Of a stretch of DNA of 64,000 nt, positions 1-8,265 are shown piece by piece. The DNA comes from an uncultured Lachnospiraceae bacterium. GTDB taxonomy: Bacteria > Bacillota > Clostridia > Lachnospirales > Lachnospiraceae. Each line of letters begins with the position of its first letter. Position 1 is the first letter of the stretch. The stretch lies in assembly GCA_947628225.1 (NCBI GenBank), contig CANQYY010000004.1, forward strand, positions 87,592 to 151,591, written 5' to 3'. The notes under the pieces were generated by a model, which worked only from the letters and a program-made list of their open reading frames with translations, was not told the origin of the DNA and made no database searches. The translations under genes and the position numbers were made by a program.

Positions 1-955
1 GCTTTGCATCATCCAGTATCTCCTGGATGGCAAACCGGGGCCTTGCCTTCGTTTCCAGATACATTTTTCCAATGTATTCGCCAATCAGCCCAATGGCAAA
101 GAGCTGTAATCCGCCCAACGCCCAGATAGACACCATAAGGCTGCTCCAGCCCAGAACCGTCGCACCCAGGTAATGGCGGACAATAGAATAAATGAGAATC
201 CCCACGCTGATAAGGAAAATCACCATGCCGAGAGATAAAATAAACCGGATGGGCTTTACACTGAACGATGTGATTCCATCGAAGGCAAAGGACAGCATTT
301 TTTTCAACGGATATTTGCTTTCTCCGGCAAACCTCTCCTGCCTCTCATAGTAAACGGTATCCGAAGGATACCCAATAAGCGGCACTATGCCCCGTAAAAA
401 CAGATTGACCTCCTTATACTGCTCCATCTGCTGTAACACCCGCTTACTCATCAGGCGGTAGTCCGCATGGTTAAATACAATATCTACCCCCATCCACTTC
501 ATAATTTTATAAAATCCCTCAGCGGTAAATTTTTTAAAAAAAGAATCCTTCTTCCGGCTGCTGCGCACCCCATACACCACATCGATCCCGGCATTAAATT
601 TATCTACCATCTCATCTATGGCATGAATGTCATCCTGCAGGTCCGCATCCATGGAAATGGCGGCGTCGCAATGGTCTTTGGCATACATCAGTCCTGCCAG
701 CACCGCATTTTGATGCCCGCGGTTTCTGGAGAGGTTTATTCCGCTCACGCAATCATATTCTTTATGAAATCCGGCAATCAGCTCCCAGGTCCGGTCTTTG
801 GAACCGTCATTGACATATAGGATGCGGCTTTTTTTACTGATTTCTCCCCGCTCCATCAGCCCATGGAGCTTCGGCACAAGCTGTCTGGTCGTTTCCTCCA
901 GTACCTCCTCTTCATTATAACAGGGTATTACCATATATAGTATCTTCTTTCCCAT
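1..955 (-). CDS. GT2 polyprenyl-phosphate glycosyltransferase (DPM1/GtrB-like), 3' end outside the window
   Basis: Read on the minus strand from ATG at 953-955, preceded by AAAGGAG. The frame stays open to base 1, so the last codons lie outside the window (318 residues seen). The N-terminal half is a GT-A GT2 domain: IPCYNEE start, VNDGSKD near residue 45, and the metal/acceptor motif MDADLQDD near residue 98. The C-terminal third has two hydrophobic helices and an IGEYIGKMYLE end, as in GtrB/CsbB/DPM1 enzymes that load a sugar onto undecaprenyl phosphate at the inner membrane face. Its own promoter lies at 987-1015, divergent from the plus-strand operon. Donor sugar unknown. Confidence 0.9.
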   Translation of the reverse strand, partial: MGKKILYMVIPCYNEEEVLEETTRQLVPKLHGLMERGEISKKSRILYVNDGSKDRTWELIAGFHKEYDCVSGINLSRNRGHQNAVLAGLMYAKDHCDAAISMDADLQDDIHAIDEMVDKFNAGIDVVYGVRSSRKKDSFFKKFTAEGFYKIMKWMGVDIVFNHADYRLMSKRVLQQMEQYKEVNLFLRGIVPLIGYPSDTVYYERQERFAGESKYPLKKMLSFAFDGITSFSVKPIRFILSLGMVIFLISVGILIYSIVRHYLGATVLGWSSLMVSIWALGGLQLFAIGLIGEYIGKMYLETKARPRFAIQEILDDAK

Positions 956-986
956 ACCGTTCTCCTTTTTTGTTTATTATAAACAT

Positions 987-1015
987 ATTGTAGCGTCTGA
1001 CATCTTTCATGTCAA
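987..1015 (-). promoter_or_regulatory. Sigma-A promoter for the leftward GT2 gene
   Basis: On the minus strand, TTGACA (1010-1015) and TACAAT (987-992) are separated by 17 bases, near-consensus. Transcription would start about 25 bases upstream of the GT2 start at 955. It is back to back with the promoter at 1070-1098. Confidence 0.8.
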
Positions 1016-1069
1016 TGTTTTGCCTGTCATCGTCTGATAAATAAAAGTATGGCCCGGGAAGAAATCAAT

Positions 1070-1098
1070 TTGACTTTTCGCCCCGGAATCAGTATAGT
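1070..1098 (+). promoter_or_regulatory. Sigma-A promoter for the kdsB/kdsC-like operon
   Basis: TTGACT (1070-1075) and TATAGT (1093-1098) have 17-base spacing. The start of transcription would be near 1105, about 60 bases before the TTG start at 1165. Confidence 0.75.
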
Positions 1099-1164
1099 AT
1101 AAAGTAGATAATTGTGCATAGGAAATAGGTCCGATAACATGAAAATGGGGGAGGGAATTCTTCT

Positions 1165-2412
1165 TTGAAAAATAAAAGGCATTACAATCGTTATCAACAT
1201 ACGCTGGCAGTAGATGACCATATTATTATTTTTGAGTCGGAAAGCGGACAGGGATATACCGGCGGCGTCCGCGCCGTCTATAAAGCCTTACTGGACGATG
1301 AGGCATTCCGTCCCTTTTATTTTGTGTGGGCGTTTTCCGTCCCGGAGGATTTTAAATCTCTTTTAGCCAACCGCCATACCATTCTCGTGCGGAAGGGCTC
1401 TCCGGAATATAAGAAATATTATGCCACAGCCCGCTACTGGGTGTTGGACGGCGCGGAGGGAGGGTTTCGCCCCGCCAAAAGCCAGAGGGTCATAAACGCC
1501 TCTTCGGACGCAGACGTGGAAACCCTTATCGAAACCAGCTTTTCCACGACGCCCCACCGGATCCCGAAGTCGGAAAGACTGGTCCGCTATATCAGAAAAA
1601 CATTAAACCGGATTCGTCTGGTCTACCTGATGGGCCGGTATAATCTTCTCGGGTTTTTCCGCTCCCGCGGCATGTTTCACAATAATAACAGCCTTCGTCT
1701 GGAGCGGCTGAAAAATTCCCATAAGGGAGAGCGCTGTTTCCTGATTGGAAACGGGCCAAGCCTTACCGGCGAGGATTTACATCTTCTGAATAATGAATAT
1801 ACTTTCGGCACAAACATGGTTTATAAAATATTTGATAAAACAGACTGGCGCCCTACCTTCCACTGCGTATCTGATACGATTTACGCTTCGAAGCTGGGCT
1901 CTGAGCTTTCCAAAATGGTAAAGGCGCCTTTGTTTACTACAGAACGCACTTACCGGAGAATGAAGAAAAAACCGGTAGATACCACCTACGTCCACACGCT
2001 GCAGAGTGAGCGCTACCGGGTAAAGGGAAATATTCAGGCGTACTGCATGGTAAAGGCTACGGTGCTGTCTTTGGCTGCGGAAGTGGCATTCCATATGGGC
2101 TTTACCGAAATTTATCTGTTAGGAGTGGATTGTACAAATCCCCATGATAAGGGAGGGCATTTTACCGACAATTATACGACAAAAGAAGTAGCAGAAACCG
2201 ATATTAACCGAATTAAAACCCGTATGAATGCGCAATCCCTGACAACAGAGCAAATTGGCACGCACATTATTGACCGCTCGCTGGAGGTATATTCCCTGCT
2301 CAATAAATTCGCCGCCAAACATGGTATCCGTGTTTATAATGCGACACGGGGAGGGAATCTGGAGCTGTTCCCGCGGGTGAAGCTGGAGGATATTGTCAAC
2401 AACAAAAATTAA
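1165..2412 (+). CDS. TagF-N-like / DUF115 (MptE-, GT42-like) fusion, putative ulosonic-acid transferase
   Basis: The TTG start follows GGGGGAGGG at 1147-1155, and no better start is seen. Residues about 15-110 resemble the N-terminal module of CDP-glycerol glycerophosphotransferases (IIIFESESG, FYFVWAF, YWVLDG), without the QHG and TD-SS catalytic motifs. Residues about 185-390 form a DUF115/MptE-like domain: FLIGNGPSLTGED, then HCVSD and IYLLGVDCT. A GNGPSL start is also typical of GT42 sialyltransferases, and DUF115 occurs in Maf proteins, which transfer nonulosonic acids from CMP donors. The next genes encode a CMP-sugar synthetase and its partners, so a CMP-ulosonate transferase is my inference; the fold assignment is by eye. 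Confidence 0.6.
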   Translation: MKNKRHYNRYQHTLAVDDHIIIFESESGQGYTGGVRAVYKALLDDEAFRPFYFVWAFSVPEDFKSLLANRHTILVRKGSPEYKKYYATARYWVLDGAEGGFRPAKSQRVINASSDADVETLIETSFSTTPHRIPKSERLVRYIRKTLNRIRLVYLMGRYNLLGFFRSRGMFHNNNSLRLERLKNSHKGERCFLIGNGPSLTGEDLHLLNNEYTFGTNMVYKIFDKTDWRPTFHCVSDTIYASKLGSELSKMVKAPLFTTERTYRRMKKKPVDTTYVHTLQSERYRVKGNIQAYCMVKATVLSLAAEVAFHMGFTEIYLLGVDCTNPHDKGGHFTDNYTTKEVAETDINRIKTRMNAQSLTTEQIGTHIIDRSLEVYSLLNKFAAKHGIRVYNATRGGNLELFPRVKLEDIVNNKN

Positions 2413-2423
2413 CGGAGGCTTTT

Positions 2424-3167
2424 ATGAAGATTATTGGTGTAATCCCCGCCCGCTATAAATCCAGTCGTTTTCCCGGGAAACCGTTGGTTCCCATTTGCGG
2501 AAAACCTATGATATACTGGGTTTACCGGCAGGCTGAGAAGGTAAAAGAATTTCATGCCGTATATGTGGCAACGGATGATGAACGCATCCGGGAGGTCTGC
2601 CTGCAATATGACATGAACGTAATAATGACCTCGGACAAGCATGAAACCGGCTCCGACCGGGTGGCAGAGGTGGCATCCAGAGTGGACGGCGACTTGTTTG
2701 TCAATGTTCAGGGAGATGAGCCGGTCATTCAACCGGAGATGATCCGTCAGGTTATTTCTATTTTTTTGGAGGATGATTCCGTTTCTTTCGGCAGTCTGAA
2801 AAAAGAGATCACTGACCCGGAGGAAATCCGGGCGGCCAGCACAGTAAAGGTTGTAACGGACGATAAGGGAGATGCCATGTATTTCTCCCGCTCCATTATC
2901 CCCTCCAATCTCAAGGACGGAAAACAGGCAAAGGTTTTTCGCCATGTAGGAATTTATGCTTATAAAAAAGACTTTCTCCTGGCGTTCTCCAAAATGCCCC
3001 AAACCGAGCTGGAGCTGGGCGAAGGCATCGAACCCCTGCGCGCCATGCAGAGGGGCTATAAGATAAGGCTGAAGGAAACGCAATACTCTTCTATCGGAGT
3101 TGACCTGCCGGAGCATATTGAACGGGTGGAACGGGTGTTGAGGGGAGAGGAAACTCTGGATTCATAA
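2424..3167 (+). CDS. kdsB: 3-deoxy-manno-octulosonate cytidylyltransferase family protein (CMP-Kdo synthetase)
   Basis: 247 residues, the normal KdsB length, with GGAGG before ATG. KdsB activates Kdo with CTP to CMP-Kdo plus pyrophosphate in the cytosol. Visible motifs are the N-terminal nucleotide loop IPARYKSSRFPGKPL, YVATDD near 47, SGSDR-type loop TGSDRVAEV, VQGDEP near 96 for metal and substrate, and HVGIYAY near 180. The family is standard in Gram-negatives; its presence in a teichoic-acid locus is unusual, and the true substrate could be a Kdo variant (for example 8-amino-Kdo) or another ulosonic acid. It lies 11 bases after the DUF115 gene and 16 before the aldolase gene, clearly one operon. 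Confidence 0.88.
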   Translation: MKIIGVIPARYKSSRFPGKPLVPICGKPMIYWVYRQAEKVKEFHAVYVATDDERIREVCLQYDMNVIMTSDKHETGSDRVAEVASRVDGDLFVNVQGDEPVIQPEMIRQVISIFLEDDSVSFGSLKKEITDPEEIRAASTVKVVTDDKGDAMYFSRSIIPSNLKDGKQAKVFRHVGIYAYKKDFLLAFSKMPQTELELGEGIEPLRAMQRGYKIRLKETQYSSIGVDLPEHIERVERVLRGEETLDS

Positions 3168-3183
3168 ATTAGGAGATGAAAAA

Positions 3184-4812
3184 ATGAAACGAGTAAATAT
3201 ATTAGACTGTACTCTGAGAGATGGAGGCTATCTGGTGGACAGCCAGTTTGGCAATACCGCTATCAAGGGTATTCTCCGGGGGCTGACAGAAAGCGGCGTG
3301 GATGTTATCGAATGCGGTTTTTTGAAGGATGAACCGCACAAAAACGGCAGCACCTCCTTTAATCATGCCTCCCAGATCCGCCGTTATCTTCCGGAAGACA
3401 GGAAGAACGCTTCCTATGTCTGCCTTGCGGATTATAGCCGCTATACTATTGATAATCTGGAGCCCTTTGACGGCACTTCCATTGACGGGGTCCGAGCCTG
3501 TTTTTTTAAGAATGAACGGTATAAGGTAATCGATTTCTGCCGCGGCATCACGGAACGCGGCTATAAGCTTTATGTACAGCCGGTAGATATACTCGGTTAT
3601 ACGGACGCCGAGCTCTTAGAACTGATTGATATGGTAAATGAGCTGGAGCCCTATGCCTTTTCTATTGTGGATACTTTTGGCTCCATGTATAAGGAGGATC
3701 TGCAGCGGGTATTTTTCTTAATCCATCACAATTTATGCGCCGGCGCCAAGATCGGTTTTCACTCCCACAACAATCTGCAGATGTCCTTTGCCCTTTCCCA
3801 GGAATTTATCGAAATGACACAGGGGCTCCGCCATGTTGTCATCGATACCGCAATGGCAGGTATGGGCCGGGGCGCGGGCAATACCAATACCGAATTAGTC
3901 ATGCAGTATATGAACCGCAAGCACAACAGCGGATACGATATTGACAGTCTGCTGGATTTGATCGATAACTATGTGGACGGCTTCCGCAGCCAGTCGGAAT
4001 GGGGATACTCCATTCCCTATTTTCTCGCCGGCTCTTACAGCGCCCATGTAAACAATATTTCTTACCTATCCACGAAGGCAGGCATTGCCAGCCGGGATAT
4101 TAATTATCTGCTGAACCGCCTTGGTTCCGTGGACAGAAAACGCTATGATTATGACCTGCTGGAAAAAATTTATATGGAATATCTCGGCTCTATCTGCGAC
4201 GATAAAGAGCAGATGAACCATTTACAAGAACTTTTGGGCGGAAAGGATATTCTGATATTGCTTCCGGGACATTCTATTGTCACTCACAAGACGGAGATTG
4301 ATGAATATTACCGCGAAAAGAAACCGGTTGTTATCAGCGTCAACCTTCTCTCCCATGATTATCCGATTAATTATGCCTATTTCAGTAATAAAAACCGTTA
4401 CCGCTATTGGAAGAGCGCCACTCACTTTAAGGAGTACAAAAAAATCGTGACTTCCAATGTGACGACGGAAACAGATAAGGATCAGTTTGTGATAGACTTT
4501 ACCCGCCTGATAAAATGCGGCTGGGAGCAGTTGGATAACTCCGGTATCCTACTTTTACGCCTGTTGGATCTGCTGAAGGTAAAAAGTATTGCCATTGCCG
4601 GTTTTGACGGCTATAACCATAATGCCGGCCACCAGAACTATGTACAAAAGGATATGGAGAAACAGAGGAATACCTTAAATGCGGCGGAGGCAAACCAGGA
4701 TATTTCCAGTATGCTGAAAGACTATATGAATACGAGAAAATCCCATTGTCCGGTAACCTTTATTACGCCGTCTTTATTTGAATCGATTGTCACGGGAGGA
4801 GAAAATGAGTAA
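3184..4812 (+). CDS. DRE-TIM (HMGL-like) aldolase fused to a C-terminal DUF115-like domain
   Basis: ATG follows TAGGAGATGAAAAA. Residues 1-~300 are a DRE-TIM metallolyase barrel: DCTLRDGGY at the N-terminus, VIECGF near 40, metal-binding HSHNN near 195 and an AGMGRGAGNTNTE loop near 225. This is closest in pattern to 4-hydroxy-2-oxovalerate aldolases, which join pyruvate to an aldehyde. Residues ~355-520 form a second domain (ILLPGHSI, VISVNLL, YAYFSNKNRY, IAIAGFDGYN) with the layout of DUF115/MptE-like domains. Set between kdsB and kdsC, it may make the carbon skeleton of a 3-deoxy-ulosonate in place of PEP-dependent KdsA; this is inference. The fusion is far longer than a plain aldolase (~340 residues). 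Confidence 0.75.
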   Translation: MKRVNILDCTLRDGGYLVDSQFGNTAIKGILRGLTESGVDVIECGFLKDEPHKNGSTSFNHASQIRRYLPEDRKNASYVCLADYSRYTIDNLEPFDGTSIDGVRACFFKNERYKVIDFCRGITERGYKLYVQPVDILGYTDAELLELIDMVNELEPYAFSIVDTFGSMYKEDLQRVFFLIHHNLCAGAKIGFHSHNNLQMSFALSQEFIEMTQGLRHVVIDTAMAGMGRGAGNTNTELVMQYMNRKHNSGYDIDSLLDLIDNYVDGFRSQSEWGYSIPYFLAGSYSAHVNNISYLSTKAGIASRDINYLLNRLGSVDRKRYDYDLLEKIYMEYLGSICDDKEQMNHLQELLGGKDILILLPGHSIVTHKTEIDEYYREKKPVVISVNLLSHDYPINYAYFSNKNRYRYWKSATHFKEYKKIVTSNVTTETDKDQFVIDFTRLIKCGWEQLDNSGILLLRLLDLLKVKSIAIAGFDGYNHNAGHQNYVQKDMEKQRNTLNAAEANQDISSMLKDYMNTRKSHCPVTFITPSLFESIVTGGENE

Positions 4813-5311
4813 GGATTTAACAAAAATCCGTCTTTTTGCCATGGACGTAGACGGAACGCTGACAGACGGAAAAATTTATATAGGAGAAAACGGCGAGGTA
4901 ATGAAAGCCTTTGACCCGAAGGACGGTCTGGGCATTAAGCTTCTTATGAAGTATAATATCCTGCCGGTCATCATTACCGGCAGAACTTCCCGGATTGTCA
5001 CAAACCGCTGCCGGGAAATCGGCATTACGGAAATTCATCAGGGGATTAAGGACAAAGGATTAAAATTAGAAGAGCTGATAAAGCAATATCAGCTCTCGAA
5101 AGAAGAAGTCGCCTATATCGGCGATGATGTTAATGATTTGGGCGCCATGCAGCATGCCGGCATCACCTTTGCTCCGGCTGACTGCGCCAGACAGATACTG
5201 CCCTATGTGGACATTCTTTTGACCAGACGCGCCGGAGAGTCGCCGGTACGGGAAGCGGTTGATATGATTTTGGAAAACCGGTTTTTAGCGGAGGATTTTG
5301 CGGACTGGTAA
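4805..5311 (+). CDS. kdsC: KdsC-like HAD phosphatase (3-deoxy-octulosonate 8-phosphate phosphatase family)
   Basis: 168 residues, the family's usual length. I chose the ATG at 4805, overlapping the aldolase stop, because GGAGGAGAAA precedes it; an upstream ATG at 4778 gives a poor extension. HAD motifs: MDVDGTLTDG (nucleophile and acid/base Asp), IITGRTS as the Ser/Thr motif, and YIGDDVNDLG as the metal motif. KdsC removes the phosphate made by KdsA, the step before KdsB, so this fits an ulosonic-acid pathway. No KdsA (PEP synthase) or KdsD (isomerase) gene is in the window. Last gene of the plus operon; it meets a leftward gene 15 bases away and no clear terminator is seen. Confidence 0.85.
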   Translation: MSKDLTKIRLFAMDVDGTLTDGKIYIGENGEVMKAFDPKDGLGIKLLMKYNILPVIITGRTSRIVTNRCREIGITEIHQGIKDKGLKLEELIKQYQLSKEEVAYIGDDVNDLGAMQHAGITFAPADCARQILPYVDILLTRRAGESPVREAVDMILENRFLAEDFADW

Positions 5312-5326
5312 CAAAGAGAAGCTTTC

Positions 5327-6037
5327 CTACTCCTCTTTCTCCAGCAAAAACGCCTCTGCCACCCGCAAATCATACGGGTATGTAATTTTAATATTAAATA
5401 CTTCCCCCTCTACAATGTGTACTTTTTCCCCTTTCATCACAAAGATTTTTGCCGCATCGGTGAGAAGATTCTTCTCTTCTTCTGAGAGCGACTCATACAG
5501 CTTTTTCAGCTTCAGCGCCTGAAAGCTCTGAGGGGTCTGCCCCTGATACATCTTTTTCCGCTCCGGAATATCATGGATAAGTACCGCATCATTGCTGCAT
5601 ACGATCGTATCGGTAGCCGCTACAGCGGTATCGCAGGCGCCGTACTCCTTTGCATATTTTATATTCTCTTTTATTATACGCTCTGTCACAAAAGGGCGCA
5701 CGGAATCATGGGTCACAATAATCGTATCTTCCTTCAACCCGTAATTTTGTTCAATATAAGAAATGGAATTCATGATCGTTTCATTTCTGGTCGCGCCCCC
5801 TTCCAAAACGACAACCCGCTCGGAATCCTCCATATATTTTTTGACCAGATTTTTTGTGTGGGCAATCCACTCTTTCGGACAAAGCACAAGGACCTTTTCA
5901 AATTCCTTTTCATCATAAAATTTTTTCAACGTATGGATCAGAATCGGCTTATCCCCTACCAGCAAATATTGCTTCGGTTTTCCCACATTTCCCATACGGC
6001 TTCCGATTCCTCCTGCTAAAACAACTCCAAAAATCAT
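5327..6037 (-). CDS. Ribitol-5-phosphate cytidylyltransferase (TarI/IspD family), second paralogue
   Basis: 236 residues with GGAGG seven bases before ATG. Forms CDP-ribitol (or another CDP-polyol) from CTP and polyol phosphate. Motifs of the IspD/TarI family: AGGIGSRMG nucleotide loop, KPKQYL, THDSVRPF, ATDTI, QTPQSF and KITYPYDL. It is clearly related to the copy at 14560-15276, roughly 60% identical by eye, but it lacks a neighbouring TarJ reductase. It is the last gene of the long minus supercluster and sits 3'-to-3' with kdsC. It could supply extra CDP-ribitol, use another polyol, or be the cell's IspD; the strong likeness to the TarJ-linked copy favours a polyol role. Confidence 0.8.
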   Translation of the reverse strand: MIFGVVLAGGIGSRMGNVGKPKQYLLVGDKPILIHTLKKFYDEKEFEKVLVLCPKEWIAHTKNLVKKYMEDSERVVVLEGGATRNETIMNSISYIEQNYGLKEDTIIVTHDSVRPFVTERIIKENIKYAKEYGACDTAVAATDTIVCSNDAVLIHDIPERKKMYQGQTPQSFQALKLKKLYESLSEEEKNLLTDAAKIFVMKGEKVHIVEGEVFNIKITYPYDLRVAEAFLLEKEE

Positions 6038-6075
6038 AATAAACCTCCAGTTTTAAGCGCTCTGCGCATTTGCTA

Positions 6076-6582
6076 TTATTCGTTTTTCTTGTTCCCGGCA
6101 CTGCGAAATGCCCAAAATTTATTCATAACAAAGTTGATCGGGGTGGTTATGACCAGATTGATAACCGGCCCCAAAAGCTTAGGTAACCCCAGCACATTGA
6201 TTTCCACATACAAAAGTATTTCCGTCAGAATCAGTCCGGAAAAGGCATAAGACAGATAAGTCTTTAACAGCGCCCTCCACCAGACGCGCTTTCCCTCTCC
6301 CTTTTCCTGTTTGAAAACAAAGCGGTTATTCCAAAAGAAGGCGTTCAGTACGCTGATTAAAAAAGCGGCAATATTAGATACATGATAATTACAGCCCAGG
6401 CTGATAAACAGGGCATAGGTTCCGTAGGAAACTAAAAAATTAGACACTCCTACCATAGCAAAGCCCACAAACTGAAGCCATACTTTCCAGCGCTCCTCGC
6501 TCAATTCTTTTCCAAACAGCCGATACACTTTTTTCAGTATTGTCTTAATGAGCATCTCAATCCCATTTTTTATTTTATTCAT
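6076..6582 (-). CDS. GtrA/GtcA family membrane protein (polyprenyl-P-sugar flippase component)
   Basis: 168 residues with four hydrophobic helices (about 38-60, 66-86, 105-130, 135-155) and the GtrA-type features FVGFAMVGVSNF, FFWNNRFVF and FVMNKFWAF. Members are thought to flip undecaprenyl-phosphate sugars made by GtrB/CsbB-type GT2 enzymes. The start overlaps the acetyltransferase gene by 8 bases. With the GT2 at 8258-9256 and YfhO at 9253-12111 it completes a three-part membrane glycosylation set like CsbB/YfhO/GtcA of Bacillus and Listeria; the substrate is unknown. Confidence 0.87.
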   Translation of the reverse strand: MNKIKNGIEMLIKTILKKVYRLFGKELSEERWKVWLQFVGFAMVGVSNFLVSYGTYALFISLGCNYHVSNIAAFLISVLNAFFWNNRFVFKQEKGEGKRVWWRALLKTYLSYAFSGLILTEILLYVEINVLGLPKLLGPVINLVITTPINFVMNKFWAFRSAGNKKNE

Positions 6583-7150
6583 GTCCCTGTATCTCTTTCT
6601 TCATTTTCTCTGCGTATTCCAAAAGCTTCCGGCTGCGCTCTTTGATTTTCCGGCACGGGATCCCGACATTCATCGTCCAGGGCTCCACATCCCTGCTGAT
6701 CAGCGACATAGCGCCGACAGAAGCACCTTCGCCGACTGTCACGGCGGGAAGGACGGTACAACCGGTCCCCAGAATAGAATACCTGCCCAGATGCACGATT
6801 CCGCTCTCGACCTGACGGTATTGCTCCGGCACGGTGGGATTTGTCATGGCATTCCCGGAATAGTCGTCGCTGATGGCATATATGGCGTTTCGGGAGGAAA
6901 CGGTGCAAAAATCCTCCAGAAAAATCCCCGCCGTTCCCCCATACAGACCGCAAAAAGCAGAAATGTGGACATACTCTCCAATCGTAATGTCGCCGCTCAA
7001 AATGCAAAAATCATCAATGCGGGTGTGGTTCCCGATTGAAATATTTTCCGCTCCATATATGCTTGCCTTTCTGCTGAGCAGTATATCCCTGCCGCCCAGA
7101 AATTTAAAGCCAAGCTCCTTTAGCTCCTCCCAGGAATAAAAGCTGTTCAT
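6575..7150 (-). CDS. Left-handed beta-helix (hexapeptide) acyltransferase
   Basis: 191 residues with repeated hexapeptide units through the middle (ISIGNHTRIDDFCI, ITIGEYVHISAF, VTVGEGASVGAM) and the trimer-type closing motif VGIPCRKIKE. Such enzymes transfer acetyl from acetyl-CoA to sugar hydroxyls or amines. It overlaps the aminotransferase stop by ATGA, so the two are translationally coupled, the same pairing as VioA/VioB, FdtB/FdtC and PglE/PglD. N-acetylation of the amino sugar made by that aminotransferase is the most likely role; O-acetylation is not excluded. Confidence 0.82.
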   Translation of the reverse strand: MNSFYSWEELKELGFKFLGGRDILLSRKASIYGAENISIGNHTRIDDFCILSGDITIGEYVHISAFCGLYGGTAGIFLEDFCTVSSRNAIYAISDDYSGNAMTNPTVPEQYRQVESGIVHLGRYSILGTGCTVLPAVTVGEGASVGAMSLISRDVEPWTMNVGIPCRKIKERSRKLLEYAEKMKKEIQGHE

Positions 7151-8265
7151 GAGTTTTCGCCTCCTGCATTTATGATCACATCACATATCCGATCGACCTC
7201 TTCTACAGTGAGCTGCGCATATAAAGGCAGCGTCAATACCCTCTTGGACACCTTCAGGGCTGCCGGCGTTTCATATACATCAAATTGGTGGTTATAGCAT
7301 TCAAAGGTATTGGTGAGCGGATAAAAATATTTTCTCGGAAAAATCGAATGCTGTTTCAGCAGCTCCGCTATTTCATTTCTGGATTTTCCAAATTCCTTTT
7401 CATCAAACAATACCGGAAAATATGCATAATTGGATTCCACATTCTCCTGTTGGATATTAAGGCGGAGCCCCTTTACCCCGGACAGCCTCTCCCTATAATG
7501 CCCGACAACTTTTTTTCTCTTTTCGATTTCCTCCCGGATATGGCGGAGATTGCAAATCCCCATTGCGGCCTGGAACTCATTCATTTTGGCATTTGCCCCG
7601 ATTCCGTCGACGATCTCCTCGCTGCGGATGCCAAAGTTTTTCAACCGCAACAGTTTTCCTCCAAATTTTTCGTCCCCAAAGCATACTGCGCCGCCCTCAA
7701 TCGTATTATAAACTTTGGTTGCGTGAAAACTGAACATAGAGGCATCCCCAAAATTGCCTATGCCTGTGCCTTTATACGTTTCCCCAAAGGCATGGGCGGC
7801 ATCATAGATCACCTTCAGATCATATTTCCGGGCAATCTTCTCAATTTTTTCCACATGGCATATATTTCCGTAAACATGCACCGGCACAATGGCTACCGTC
7901 CGATCGGTAATAAGATCTTCTATCTTATCCGCATCTATCGTGTAATCTGTTTCATTAATATCACAGAAAACGGGGGTAAAGCCGTTTCGGACAATCGCAT
8001 GCGTGGTGCTGGCGAATGTAAACGGAGTGGTTATTACCTCGCCCTCCTGCAGATCCATGGCCTGAAGAGCTAACTCCAATGCCATATGGCCGTTGGAGAA
8101 CAATGAAATATGGGGCACTCCGAGATATTCCCTCAGCTCGTCCGTAAGTTCTTCATGCTTCTTTCCCATATTGGTCAGCCAGTGGCTGTCCCATATTTCC
8201 CGGATTTCCTCTATGTACTCCTCCATGGGAGGCATAGAAGATTTTGTAACAAATATCTTATTCAT
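7147..8265 (-). CDS. DegT/DnrJ/EryC1 sugar aminotransferase, VioA-like
   Basis: 372 residues, normal for PLP sugar aminotransferases. Visible: SNGHMALELAL (cofactor phosphate site), DAAHAFG (Asp for the pyridine nitrogen), and FSFHATKVYNTIEGG, where the Lys is the Schiff-base residue. Its sequence runs close in pattern to VioA, which makes dTDP-4-amino-4,6-dideoxyglucose, but the exact sugar and position (3 or 4) cannot be read. Downstream overlap with the acetyltransferase suggests an N-acetylated 4- or 3-amino-6-deoxy sugar. No 4,6-dehydratase or thymidylyltransferase gene lies in the window, so the keto-sugar must come from elsewhere. Confidence 0.85.
   Translation of the reverse strand: MNKIFVTKSSMPPMEEYIEEIREIWDSHWLTNMGKKHEELTDELREYLGVPHISLFSNGHMALELALQAMDLQEGEVITTPFTFASTTHAIVRNGFTPVFCDINETDYTIDADKIEDLITDRTVAIVPVHVYGNICHVEKIEKIARKYDLKVIYDAAHAFGETYKGTGIGNFGDASMFSFHATKVYNTIEGGAVCFGDEKFGGKLLRLKNFGIRSEEIVDGIGANAKMNEFQAAMGICNLRHIREEIEKRKKVVGHYRERLSGVKGLRLNIQQENVESNYAYFPVLFDEKEFGKSRNEIAELLKQHSIFPRKYFYPLTNTFECYNHQFDVYETPAALKVSKRVLTLPLYAQLTVEEVDRICDVIINAGGENS

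Noticed and set aside
2424..5311. kdsB/kdsC suggesting lipopolysaccharide and a Gram-negative host
   Set aside because: No lipid A or LPS genes are present, and the surrounding teichoic-acid, LCP and cps genes are Gram-positive; promoter and ribosome sites match the neighbours.
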